This document shows positions 6,691 to 15,700 of a stretch of DNA of 18,949 nucleotides, piece after piece. The translations under genes were made by a program, and so were the position numbers. The stretch covers positions 1 through 18,949 of the forward strand of contig MGQS01000030.1 in assembly GCA_001797905.1 (NCBI GenBank). The letters run 5' to 3'. Each line of letters opens with the position of its first letter. Positions within the stretch are counted from its first letter, which is position 1. The notes under the pieces are model-generated. The model was not told the DNA's origin, ran no database searches, and saw only the letters and a list, made by a program, of their open reading frames with translations. Source of the stretch: Deltaproteobacteria bacterium RBG_16_54_11 (GTDB lineage: Bacteria; Desulfobacterota; B13-G15; RBG-16-54-18).

Positions 6691-8115
6691 TTAGTCGAAT
6701 GTAAATCTTTTCATGGAAAAGAGCCTTACGCAGGCGTCAACTACCTCAGGATCGTAGAGAATGCCCCTGTTCTTGGTGATCTCTTCAAAAGCCAGCTCGA
6801 TGCCCAGCGCAGGTCGGTACGGCCGGTGCGAAGCCATGGCTTCCACCACGTCAGCTACGGCCAAAATTCTCGACTCCGTCATGATCTCATCACCCTGCAG
6901 CCCTTGAGGATATCCCGAGCCATCCAGTCGTTCATGATGTTGCAAAACGATCTTGGCAACGGGCCAAGGTAATTCTATCGTCTTTAGTATATCGTGGCAG
7001 ATCTGAGGGTGATATCGAATAAGACTGAATTCTATTTCGTTTATGCGCCCTGGCTTACTGAGGATCTCAGCAGGCACATTGATCTTGCCTAGGTCATGGA
7101 TGAGCCCGGCCAGACGAAGCCCATCAAACTGGTCTTCCGTCAGCCCCATCTCCTCAGCAATGGCGCACGCGAGAATGGTGACCCTCCGCTGATGGCCGGC
7201 GGTATACGGATCTCTCATTTCTATTGTTGATGCCAAGGTGTTAACCGTTGCAATAAGGTTTTCCCGCAGTTGATCGTAGCTTCGTTGCAGGCTTTCTGCC
7301 GACTGCCTGCGCTCGGTAATGTCACGGCATACACCGAATACGGCGATCATATCGTCATGTTTGTCGCGCAGAGGGAAGATGCTTGTTTCACAAACGCCTT
7401 CGATACCGTCCTTACGGGTGAAGTTCATCTCCCCGGTCCAGCGGCCATCACGCAACATTCCATTAATAACCTTCGTCGCCAGCACGCCGATGGTCTTTCG
7501 GAACACTTCGTCTTCATCATAGCCGAACATCCGCTCCGCTGCCGGGTTCCAACTCATGATGTTACCTTCTAAATCAATCACTATGATGCTGTCGTGGATA
7601 TTTTCATAAATAAGAGCATGCCTGCGTAGTTCCTCCTCGGCGAGCCTGCGCTCGGTGATGTCATGGATGTTGCATTGAATCGTTCCCCCGCCGTCGACCA
7701 AATAGGTGTTGCATACAAACTCTACATCTATACGCTTTCCATCCCTGGTTTCGAGCGGGATATGATCATACCGCATATATTTTTTCTCCTGCAATTGCTT
7801 GAAAGCTTTCTTATTCGGCAGAATATCGTTGAATATGCCGATCTCCCAAAACTGCTTTCCCAGGAATTCCTCGTGAGAATAACCCAACATTTCTATCAAA
7901 AAAGGGTTAACATCGATAATTTTCCCCGTCAGTGCATCGAGAACTAATATACCATCTTGACCTGATTCGCAAAGCCTTTGATAACGAGTTTCAGATCTCT
8001 TCAGCTTTCGCTTTACTCGCTTATACTTTGCACTTGGAGAAGATTGCTTTAACAAAAGTGCTTGTTTAGATATCGTTTTTAACTCCCGAGGCATTTTTCT
8101 CTTTCCCACTCCCAT
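6691..8115 (-). CDS. PAS-PAS-HD-GYP cyclic-di-GMP phosphodiesterase
   Basis: A cytoplasmic protein of about 474 aa that should hydrolyse c-di-GMP in response to a signal sensed by PAS domains. The residue numbers below count from the open-frame start at 8145. PAS 1 is roughly 52-168 and ends in HDITERR. PAS 2 is roughly 175-280 and ends in CRDITERR. The HD-GYP domain at 300-478 looks complete: H318 in AGHQRR, HDLGK at 350-354, H379, HHE at 403-405 and the GYP signature DGSGYP at 408-413. No receiver domain is fused, but a stand-alone receiver gene lies immediately upstream. Start choice is uncertain: TTG at 8145 has no ribosome site, so I use the ATG at 8115. An ATG at 8094 after a purine-rich run is also possible. 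It is last in the kinase-receiver-HD-GYP set. Confidence 0.87.
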   Translation of the reverse strand: MGVGKRKMPRELKTISKQALLLKQSSPSAKYKRVKRKLKRSETRYQRLCESGQDGILVLDALTGKIIDVNPFLIEMLGYSHEEFLGKQFWEIGIFNDILPNKKAFKQLQEKKYMRYDHIPLETRDGKRIDVEFVCNTYLVDGGGTIQCNIHDITERRLAEEELRRHALIYENIHDSIIVIDLEGNIMSWNPAAERMFGYDEDEVFRKTIGVLATKVINGMLRDGRWTGEMNFTRKDGIEGVCETSIFPLRDKHDDMIAVFGVCRDITERRQSAESLQRSYDQLRENLIATVNTLASTIEMRDPYTAGHQRRVTILACAIAEEMGLTEDQFDGLRLAGLIHDLGKINVPAEILSKPGRINEIEFSLIRYHPQICHDILKTIELPWPVAKIVLQHHERLDGSGYPQGLQGDEIMTESRILAVADVVEAMASHRPYRPALGIELAFEEITKNRGILYDPEVVDACVRLFSMKRFTFD

Positions 8116-8154
8116 TTCTTTGTTGAAAGATGAACGATTGCACAACGCGTTACT

Positions 8155-8571
8155 TTAAGACAATTCTTTCTCTGCTTTTTCATATCTTTCTAATTGCACG
8201 CCAGGCTCCAACGCCTTTTTGATAGTCTCTAATAAAACCTGAGGATCATATGGCTTCGTGAGAAAGTGCTCAGCTCCCAGTTTGTATGCCAACTCTTCAT
8301 CTTCTTTGTTCCCCTTTGCGGTAAGATAGATAATCGGAATAGTCCAGGTTTTGGATGACTTTTTCAGAGCCTCGCATACCCGGTGTCCATGCATGGCCGG
8401 CATCATGATATCCAGAATGACTAAATCGGGCTTTTCTTTATGAGCAAAGCTGACACCCTGCATTCCATCAAAGGCAACCAAAACCTCGTAGCCTGCCGCC
8501 TCCAACCTGATTTGGACCACGCGCACAAAATCGGGCTCATCATCGATGATTAAGATTCTCTTCTTATCCAT
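8155..8571 (-). CDS. Single-domain response regulator (CheY/PilH-like receiver)
   Basis: A 138-aa receiver without an output domain. Acidic pocket D10-D11, phosphoacceptor D54 in VILDIMMP, T84, and K106 in the LTKPYDP loop are all present, so it should be phosphorylated. A longer frame runs back to 8610, but the ATG at 8571 has a near-perfect AAAGGAGGT ribosome site, overlaps the kinase gene by only 8 nt, and gives the usual MDKKRILIIDDEP start. It sits between a histidine kinase and an HD-GYP protein lacking its own receiver. It may relay phosphorylation to that enzyme or act as a phosphate sink (inference). A short charged tail follows residue 120. Confidence 0.87.
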   Translation of the reverse strand: MDKKRILIIDDEPDFVRVVQIRLEAAGYEVLVAFDGMQGVSFAHKEKPDLVILDIMMPAMHGHRVCEALKKSSKTWTIPIIYLTAKGNKEDEELAYKLGAEHFLTKPYDPQVLLETIKKALEPGVQLERYEKAEKELS

Positions 8572-10948
8572 CACGACCTCCTTTAGTTTCTGCATCAGTT
8601 CTTTCTTCACCCCAAAACTTTTCGGAAATCTTGTTGATTAAAGCTACCCCATCCAAGGCATCATCAGGATATGTGACGATATCCAAAAAAAGCTCTATAT
8701 CTTTCGGCCATATTTTTTCGTACATCTCATGCTCGATCGCCTGCCTAATCCTCTTCTTAACGAACAGGGCATCCTGCTTCGGCGTATCCATTAATATCGC
8801 TATGATGATCTCTCCATATTTATATCTGGAAACGATGTCACTCTTGCGACGGAGGGTCTTCGCGATGAGCCCCTCAATCGCCTGCAAGACCTCAAAAACA
8901 GTTTCCATCCTATGATCCCTTTCAAGCTTCTCAATATTTTTTATGCGAACAACGAGCAGGGACAAGGGGCAGTTCTTATCCTCCGCCTCTTGTAACCCTG
9001 CGGTCAGGCACTCCCGAAAGATCTCATCCTGACTCAGCCGGGGTAAGCTAAAAGTAAAGGTACTCCCCGTCCCCGGCTCGCTCTCCACCCATATCCGCCC
9101 GCCATGCAGCTCGATGATCTCCTTTGATATAGGCAATCCCAATCCCGTGCCCCGTTCTCCCGGGCCAAAGTCTCGATTAAACTGGGAGAATCGATCAAAC
9201 AACCCTGAGATGTTCTTGGCCGAGATTCCTATACCAGTGTCCGCAACGCTGATCTCCGCCTCTTTTTTCTTATCCTTGATCCCCACTGTAATGCGCCCGT
9301 TCGCAGGGGTAAACTTGACGCTATTTGCAATCAAATTGGTCAGCACTTGACTGATCCTATCTCGATCAATATACAGGGGACCAATATCCTTCCCCACCCT
9401 GGCCGCGAACTCAATCTTCTTATTTTTTGCTTGATCCCGAAAGGAAGCAAGTACCTCTGCAACTAACGCGGGAATGTTAACCGATGACTTCTTCAACTCC
9501 ATTCTGCCAGCCTCGATCTTAGACATATCTAAGAGATCATTGATCAATCGACTTAACCGATCAATATTTTTTTTGACTCTCGAGAGCATATCCTTTTGAT
9601 CTGCATGGAGGGAACCCAGGGCACCATCGTCGATAAGAGCAATTCCCTCTTTAATGGTGCTCAATGGTGTACGCAATTCATGGGATACATTGGAGATCAG
9701 CTCCGATTTAATCTTTTCTACCTCTTTCTCTTTAGTGATGTCGCTCATGATATGAACTCCGCCGATAGGATTACCATCTTCATCCAGCAACGGATCGACA
9801 GAGACGCCGAACCACCGGGCATCTCGTTGCAGGACAATCGACTCGGTTCGATGGGTTTTTCGCATGCGTTCGAAGGGACATTCCTCAATAGGCTCGCAGG
9901 TGTCATGCATGAGTTCACAACAGTTTTGTCCGATAATATCGATGAAGGGCTTCTGCAATAGATCGGTCATAGCCTTATTGCATCGAAGAATCTTTCTTTC
10001 TGAATCTATAAGACAAACAACATCGCTGATGGCATCGAACGTCGTGCGCCATTCCTGAGCTGCTTTGAGCAGCATCTCCTCCATGCGCTTGCGTTCCGTG
10101 ATATCTTGTCCTATACCAAGAATTCCTATCACCTCGCCTTTTACGCCGAAGCGAGGAGTCAAGTTCAAGTCGATCCAGAGCTTTCGTTTATCTTTTGTTG
10201 TCTCTCGTATCTCGCATCTTGTCCCCTGTTTATTTTTAAAAATGAAAGATCTGACCTCTTCTATTTTATTTTTCGTTTCGGCGTCATCTCGTGGATACAG
10301 TATATTCGTTTTATGATGGCCGATAATCTCTTCTGCCTTATAACCGAATATGTTTTCAGCTCCCTTATTCCAATAGAGGATGTTGCCCTCACAATCGGTA
10401 TATAAAATGGAAATGGCAAAAGAGCTTTCTAAAATGTTTTGTAAAAAAAGGTTTGTATCGCGCAGTGTCTCCTCTATTCGCTTGCGCTCGACGGCATACC
10501 GTATGGCACGCACCAGTGATTTCTGATCCACCTGCTCTTTGACCAGATAATCCTGGGCGCCTTTCTGCACTGCTTCTAGGGCCAGCTCATTATTGTCAGT
10601 CACCGTTAACACAACGATCGGTACGTTTTGTGCGTGTGCGTACACCTTATCAAACGTCTCTATGCCCTGGCTGTCGGGTAACTTGAGATCTAACAGGATT
10701 AAATCAATCCCATCTTCTCCGAGGTAATCGAGACCCTCAGAGAGCATTTTTACACCCTTGAGGTCAAATCTGATATCTTCCGCCTTATCAAGTATTATCC
10801 GGATTACTTCGGAGTATCCGGGATTGTCCTCAATCAGCAAAACCCGAAAGACGTCGTAGGGTTGTTTTTGTAACACGGTTTTTTTTTGCTCAGTTCGTTG
10901 GCCCTTGACCATCTTTTTTCTTTGTGCTTGCTGCAAATACTTCGGCAT
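8564..10948 (-). CDS. REC-PAS-PAS-HisKA-HATPase sensor kinase with a degenerate GGDEF-like C-terminus
   Basis: A 794-aa protein with no membrane segment. Domains in order: receiver 33-155 with E40/D41, phosphoacceptor D87 in LILLDLKLPD and K137; PAS 1 165-290 ending DITERKR; PAS 2 298-408; HisKA with H423 in SNVSHELRTP; HATPase with the N-box around N538/N542, D570TGIG and GTGLGL 600-605. Residues 641-780 then form an extra domain with GGDEF-like spacing (PLSLLVVRIKN..., later SRYKYGEIIIAI), but the catalytic GGDEF is replaced by YKYGE (709-713). It probably cannot make c-di-GMP and may bind nucleotide or a partner. The N-terminal receiver makes it a target of another kinase. PAS 2 carries C343, C344, C351 and C357 and resembles the last PAS of the seven-PAS kinase. 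The downstream receiver overlaps it by 8 nt. Confidence 0.9.
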   Translation of the reverse strand: MPKYLQQAQRKKMVKGQRTEQKKTVLQKQPYDVFRVLLIEDNPGYSEVIRIILDKAEDIRFDLKGVKMLSEGLDYLGEDGIDLILLDLKLPDSQGIETFDKVYAHAQNVPIVVLTVTDNNELALEAVQKGAQDYLVKEQVDQKSLVRAIRYAVERKRIEETLRDTNLFLQNILESSFAISILYTDCEGNILYWNKGAENIFGYKAEEIIGHHKTNILYPRDDAETKNKIEEVRSFIFKNKQGTRCEIRETTKDKRKLWIDLNLTPRFGVKGEVIGILGIGQDITERKRMEEMLLKAAQEWRTTFDAISDVVCLIDSERKILRCNKAMTDLLQKPFIDIIGQNCCELMHDTCEPIEECPFERMRKTHRTESIVLQRDARWFGVSVDPLLDEDGNPIGGVHIMSDITKEKEVEKIKSELISNVSHELRTPLSTIKEGIALIDDGALGSLHADQKDMLSRVKKNIDRLSRLINDLLDMSKIEAGRMELKKSSVNIPALVAEVLASFRDQAKNKKIEFAARVGKDIGPLYIDRDRISQVLTNLIANSVKFTPANGRITVGIKDKKKEAEISVADTGIGISAKNISGLFDRFSQFNRDFGPGERGTGLGLPISKEIIELHGGRIWVESEPGTGSTFTFSLPRLSQDEIFRECLTAGLQEAEDKNCPLSLLVVRIKNIEKLERDHRMETVFEVLQAIEGLIAKTLRRKSDIVSRYKYGEIIIAILMDTPKQDALFVKKRIRQAIEHEMYEKIWPKDIELFLDIVTYPDDALDGVALINKISEKFWGEERTDAETKGGRDG

Positions 10949-11005
10949 TTCCCGGTATTACGCTTCAAAAAAATAATATAGAAAATAGCATTATCTCAGT
11001 ATGTT

Positions 11006-11031
11006 GAATATATATTCCAAGAATCGTTCTT
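11006..11031. repeat. Two adjacent palindromes upstream of the hybrid kinase gene
   Basis: GAATATATATTC (11006-11017) is a perfect 12-bp palindrome, and AAGAATCGTTCTT (11019-11031) is an inverted repeat with a 3-nt centre. Both lie in the AT-rich 136-nt gap upstream of the kinase gene and could be operators. No clear promoter could be fixed here: TATATT- and GATAAT-like boxes occur, but without a convincing -35. Confidence 0.3.
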
Positions 11032-11084
11032 ATATTTAGAGATAATCTTCACTATGATAACGTATTAGTTCTTTGTCGCTGCTG

Positions 11085-11447
11085 TCACAACCCTCCGAAC
11101 CGTTTGAAAAGCTCCGTAACCTTTTCGAACTCGGTCGATTTATCAAAAAAGTAATCCGCACCCAGTTCCAAGCATTTTTTTCGGTATTGGGGATAGGGAT
11201 AGTTGGTAAGAATAATAACCAAAGGAGCCTGCTTATCTTTCTTGATGTCTTGGAGCACATCTATTCCGCTTCCCCCAGGCATGCGAATATCCAAGATTAC
11301 AACATCGGGATTTAATTTTTTTATGGATGCGCAAGCTTCGGGGACATCTTGCGCATGACCTATGATTTCTAATCCGGGAAGCTCAGATAGCATCTCAATC
11401 AGCCTTTCACGGAGCACTGTTGAATCATCAGCGATAAAGACCTTCAT
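11085..11447 (-). CDS. Single-domain response regulator
   Basis: A 120-aa receiver with D7-D8, phosphoacceptor D53 in VILDIRMPGG, T81 and K103, so all phosphorylation residues are present. The sequence is NarL/FixJ-like in the receiver half, yet no HTH follows; the protein ends a few residues after the last helix. The ATG at 11447 has AAAGGGAG upstream and its own possible promoter. It could serve as a phosphotransfer intermediate for the nearby kinases or feed the receiver domain of the hybrid kinase (inference). Confidence 0.87.
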   Translation of the reverse strand: MKVFIADDSTVLRERLIEMLSELPGLEIIGHAQDVPEACASIKKLNPDVVILDIRMPGGSGIDVLQDIKKDKQAPLVIILTNYPYPQYRKKCLELGADYFFDKSTEFEKVTELFKRFGGL

Positions 11448-11468
11448 ATGCTTCTCCCTTTGGCTGCC

Positions 11469-11498
11469 GTTATACTTGCGTACACTAATCTAAAGCAA
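11469..11498 (-). promoter_or_regulatory. Candidate promoter for the 120-aa receiver gene
   Basis: On the minus strand TTGCTT (11498-11493), an 18-bp spacer, then TATAAC (11474-11469). The -10 box is good and the -35 box weak. The predicted start would leave a leader of about 15 nt holding the AAGGGAG ribosome site. Confidence 0.35.
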
Positions 11499-11567
11499 AA
11501 AATACCAATAAAGTATCGGCATACGACTGATTTTGTTGTCGGAGTTTGTCTTACAAGGTCTCGGATT

Positions 11568-11595
11568 GCAGTAGGCAGCCGGCAGCAAGCAAAAG
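11568..11595. repeat. Degenerate heptad repeat flanking the four-helix-bundle gene
   Basis: Four consecutive 7-mers each begin with GCA: GCAGTAG, GCAGCCG, GCAGCAA, GCAAAAG. They lie 46 nt past the restored stop of the four-helix-bundle gene. Together with the GGCGAGACGGAGA-like sequence before its start they suggest short direct-repeat boundaries around this gene. Confidence 0.4.
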
Positions 11596-11640
11596 AGGGA
11601 AACAACGACTCAGTGAGAGGGAGTGCCGGAGAAACGGGGC

Positions 11641-11709
11641 TTATTTCTTCCTAATCAACCATTTATCAGCCTCATCAATCACTTTAACAAGCTGTGCGAT
11701 AATATCATA
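11641..11709 (-). other. Out-of-frame C-terminal end of the four-helix-bundle gene
   Basis: In the frame shifted by one base relative to the upstream gene, codons from 11709 to the TAA at 11641 read YDIIAQLVKVIDEADKWLIRKK. This is exactly the kind of C-terminal helix expected for this family. The shift lies between about 11714 and 11709: one missing base would restore a continuous frame. In the annotated frame the protein instead ends NMILSHSLLK. Confidence 0.7.
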
Positions 11710-12020
11710 TTATCTAACTTTTCCATTGTTTCTACGTTGATGTAATTACATCTGTTTGCAAACTCTATCCATACTTGCGTTTCACACGCTTCACTTTCAG
11801 CGTCACTCAACTTTGCAATAAACGCTGCTTTATATCGTCGCTTTCGCCAAGCTTCAGCTGTGTTTGCGCACACAGACCGCGCAGACCTGCGCATCTGATC
11901 AACGAGGGAATACTTTTCTTCTGGTGGAAAAATCTTAGATAGTTGAAATATCTCCATAGCAGCTGCCATCGCATTTTGGTAGACACGTAGATCTTTATAA
12001 CTAGCTATTTTCTCACCCAT
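11679..12020 (-). CDS. Four-helix-bundle protein (23S rRNA intervening-sequence family), C-terminally frameshifted
   Basis: A small helical protein of the family first found inside 23S rRNA intervening sequences and now known as free-standing genes. Its biochemical role is not settled. Family features: EKIASYKDLRVYQNAM at the start, then DQMRRSARSVCANTAEAW, the usual second-helix signature, then a KLSDAESEACETQVWIEFA helix. From the ATG at 12020 the intact frame gives 113 aa. The last 9 are aberrant because of a one-base frameshift at about 11709-11714, and a proper ending exists in the next frame to 11641. The open frame continues upstream to 12092, overlapping the NarL-type regulator by 29 nt, but those residues (RYETARRR) look like translated repeat sequence. 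It splits an otherwise uniform run of signalling genes and may be a late insertion. It could be a pseudogene, a sequencing error, or a still functional truncation. Confidence 0.7.
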   Translation of the reverse strand: MGEKIASYKDLRVYQNAMAAAMEIFQLSKIFPPEEKYSLVDQMRRSARSVCANTAEAWRKRRYKAAFIAKLSDAESEACETQVWIEFANRCNYINVETMEKLDNMILSHSLLK

Positions 12021-12063
12021 TCTCCGTCTCGCCGTTTCATACCTGCCTCTATCTACGATTGTT

Positions 12064-12696
12064 TTATTCCACCAGCCCATGTTTGATGGCATAGTGGGTT
12101 AATTCCGCATTATTATTCATTCTCATTTTTTCCAAAATACGGGAGCGGTAAGTGCTGATTGTCTTAACGCTTAGGCATAGTTCCTCCGATATTTCTTTCA
12201 CCCTTTTCCCTGAAGCTATCATGCACATCACCTGATACTCACGATCGGAGAGTGTCTCATGGTACGGCTTCTCTCTGCCACTCTCCAGGTCGAAGGCTAA
12301 TTTCTCAGCAAGAAGGGGACTGATATATTTCCTTCCACCCGATACCCTTCTGATAGCCAAGATCAATTCACTGGGAGCGCTCTCTTTTGTTAGATATCCG
12401 GCAGCCCCGGCTCTCAAGGCACGCACTGCATATTGCTCTTCAGAATGCACGCTGAGCACGAGCACTGGAAGCTTGTGCTTTTCTCGTTTTATCTGTTTCA
12501 AGATGTTCAGCCCGTCTCCCCCGGGCATAGAGATATCCAACACCACCACGGTATATTCATTGTGTCGCACCTTATCCAGGACTTCGTGCCCAGTGCTTGC
12601 TTCATCGGCAACCACCATATCCGACGTCTCAACCACTATCTGCTTCAGTCCCTCTCGGACAATAGCGTGATCATCGGCAATTAATATCTTGATCAA
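12064..12696 (-). CDS. NarL/FixJ-type response regulator (REC + LuxR HTH)
   Basis: A 210-aa DNA-binding regulator. Receiver 1-118 has D8-D9, phosphoacceptor D54 in VVLDISMPGG, S82 and K104. A LuxR-type HTH at 148-207 reads TLSDREYQVMCMIASGKRVKEISEELCLSVKTISTYRSRI, shown here in part with the recognition helix in SVKTISTYRSRI. The start is TTG at 12696 with AAGGAG 7 nt upstream; no suitable in-frame ATG is near. It follows the HisKA_3-type seven-PAS kinase by 53 nt, and kinases of that class usually phosphorylate this class of regulator, so the two are probably a cognate pair. Target genes are unknown. Confidence 0.9.
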   Translation of the reverse strand: MIKILIADDHAIVREGLKQIVVETSDMVVADEASTGHEVLDKVRHNEYTVVVLDISMPGGDGLNILKQIKREKHKLPVLVLSVHSEEQYAVRALRAGAAGYLTKESAPSELILAIRRVSGGRKYISPLLAEKLAFDLESGREKPYHETLSDREYQVMCMIASGKRVKEISEELCLSVKTISTYRSRILEKMRMNNNAELTHYAIKHGLVE

Positions 12697-12749
12697 TGCA
12701 GGGCTCCTTGTCTAGTGTCTAGCTGATACCTTGCGACTGATTGTTTATT

Positions 12750-15700
12750 TTATTCTTTCCCAACCGGCACTTCCACCTCTACCGTCGTTCCCTCGCTTGG
12801 GGTGCCCTTGATCCTGACCTGCCCTCCCCACGGATGGACACGCTCTCTCATGCCGATAAGACCAAAGGATTTAGAGTCATAAATCTGCTCTTTAGTAATG
12901 CCTGTGCCATTATCAATCACCAGCAGCATCAATGCGCCATCCGTCTTAATCAAGTCAACCGTAACCCGTGTAGCATGGGCGTGTCGAGCTATATTGGTCA
13001 GCGTTTCCTGAAATATGCGGAAGATAGCTGTTGAACGATCTTTATCTACGGTAAAATCTACAGGATCGACCGTAACGCGACAGGTAATACCCGTCCGATT
13101 TTGGAATTCTTCCGCTTGCCATTCAATCGCTGCAATCAATCCAAGATCGTCCAATATTCCCGGTCTCAGTTCTGCTGAGATTCGTTTGACGGTTTGGAGA
13201 GTGGTATCGATGAGGTCGCTCATCGAGCGCATCTTAGCAACCAACGGCATTTGGTTTCGCGGCAATTTGTTATCCAACCAAGACAAGTCCATCTTCAAGG
13301 CTGTCAAGGCCTGCGCTAATTCATCGTGGATCTCACGCGCAATGTTTGTTCTCTCCTGCTCTCGCACGGACTCTAAATAGACGGTAAGATTACGTAACTC
13401 TTCACGTGAACTTTGCAGTTCTTGCTCTGTCTTCATGCGCTCGGTGATGTCGGACGTGATATGAACACCTCCCACGAAATTGCCTTCATCATCAAGCAAG
13501 GGATCGACTGTGATGTTCAACCAACGATTATTTTTTAAGAATACCTCGGTTTCCCGACGATGGGTCTCCTGCACGCTTGCAATGGGGCATCCTTCCGGAG
13601 GTTTTGAAACGCCGTGCAGTACTTCCCAGCAGGTGCAATCGGCAATCTCGTTGAACGGCTTTCCTATCATCTTCATCATAGCATTATTACACCTCTTGAT
13701 CCTGCCTTTCTGGTCGAGCAGACATACCGCATCGGTAATGGCATCAAAGGTTGTACGCCACTCCGTAACGGCTACTTCCAACAACTCATGCATCCTTTTC
13801 CGCTCAGTGATGTCCGCAATCATCACGATAGTGGCGCCGTCTTCCAACACCGTTGGTCTAAACTCTATCTCTTTGATAGTTCCGTCTTTGCAGGTTACCT
13901 TAAAGGTCCGAAAGAATGCCCTATGAAACGTCTTATGAAATTTCTTGTCATCATCGCCATGGGCAGCATCTGTTTTCAATGTATCAATTACCATCTCTCG
14001 GTTTTTTTTATCGGGGTAAGCCAGACGAAACCAATCCTCGATGGTCGGGATATCTTCGCGGGTATAGCCCGTGATGGCGGCGAATTCAGTATTTGCGAGG
14101 ATACTTTTCCCCTCCTTATCCAGGAATACCACCCCATAGGGGGCCTTTTGCAAGATAGAGAAAAAGGTATCGCGCTCCCTTTGTAATAACTCCTCGGCGC
14201 GCTTCCGATCGGTAAAATCCTCGGAGATGATAAGAGCACCCTGCGAAAAAGGTGATATGGTTATTGATAAATACCTATCGCCATATTTTCGCTCGGAAAA
14301 CGCTTTCGCCTTGCCTGATTTGATGCACTTCATCAACTCGGCACGCATGTCGATCTCATGCTTGCCGGCATAATCCTGGTACATCATATCGCCTATAACG
14401 GGTAACCTGTTTCCAGATTTCCCTTTTGCCAGATTGAATCCGGTCACCCTGCCTTCGAAATCCACCACGATGGTTTCGACGGGATTGTACTGGAACAACG
14501 CAAAATTAAAGGCCTCCTTTTCACGTAGGGTATCCTCGGTTTGCTTGAGCTCGGTGATGTCTTTTGAAATGACCGTTATAGTACTAGGTTTATCACCTTT
14601 TGAAGCTTTAACGGGATTTAACGTTCGAATAAAATATCTATTATCTCGCAAGCTTCTATATTCATAGGATAACGATTTTCCAGTTTTTAATACCCTAGTG
14701 ACTTTCCGAGCGAAGTCTTTTGTTTCTTCAGGTGAATGAAATTCGGCATAGGCCCTCCCGACGACTTGACTGCTCGGTACCCTAAGCCTTGCAAGATGTT
14801 TTTTGTTCATAAAAAGGTAGGTGCACTCCTCATCTACCAAATAAATGGAGTCTTCGCTTGACTCTACCAATGAACGGTACTTCCCCTCGCTCTCCCGCAG
14901 AGCCTCTTCCATCCGTTTGCGCTCGGTGATGTCCTCTGCAATTTCTATGAAGGCGGTCGCCGTCCCACCCTGCCCGACCACGGGAAAGGTTTGAAGTCTC
15001 ACATGAAAACGGCTTCCGTCATCCAGCACCCCCTCTGTCTCGACCTCTCCATGTTTGCCGGCAGCCATCGTCTGAACCCCAGGGCAATGCGGGCACACGG
15101 CATCACGTTTTTCGAATTCCCGGAAACACTTCTTCCCGATTATCTCACTGACAGGTTTGCTAAATCTGTCGCCCATTGTAGCGTTTACCATAATTATAGT
15201 GTGGTCGGCATCTATAAGGTTAATCCCCAGGTCAATGTTATCAACCACAGATCGATAGCGCTCCTCGCTTTTGCGCAATGCTTCCTCAATCCTCTTGCGC
15301 TCGGCGATGTCGCGAAAAGTCCCTTGAAAAACAGGCCTGCCCTTTATATGAATCATTTGCGCCAAGATTTCAACGGGGACGGTGCGCCCATCCGACCGAA
15401 TGACCGTGCTTTCGATGGGATGTGTCTGTTTCTTTGCTCGTACATCTCGAACATACTTAATAAAGTTTTTCTTCTCATGATCCTGCAGCTCAGGTGGATG
15501 TAGATTTGCATGATGGAGCCCGACAATTTCTTCGTGCGGCCTTAACAGCAACTGTGATGCAGCTGGGTTTAGATCGATGATTTCGCCTGATTCGGGATCG
15601 GCAAGAAATATGGCGTCAGGGGCGCCTTCAAATATGGCGCGAAATCGCTCCTCGCTCTCCCGCAGCGCATCCTCTATCCGCTTGCGGTCGGTGATGTCCC

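Noticed and set aside
8572..8610. Upstream ATG extension of the 138-aa receiver
   Set aside because: It would overlap the kinase gene by 47 nt. The internal ATG at 8571 has a near-perfect ribosome site and the normal receiver start.
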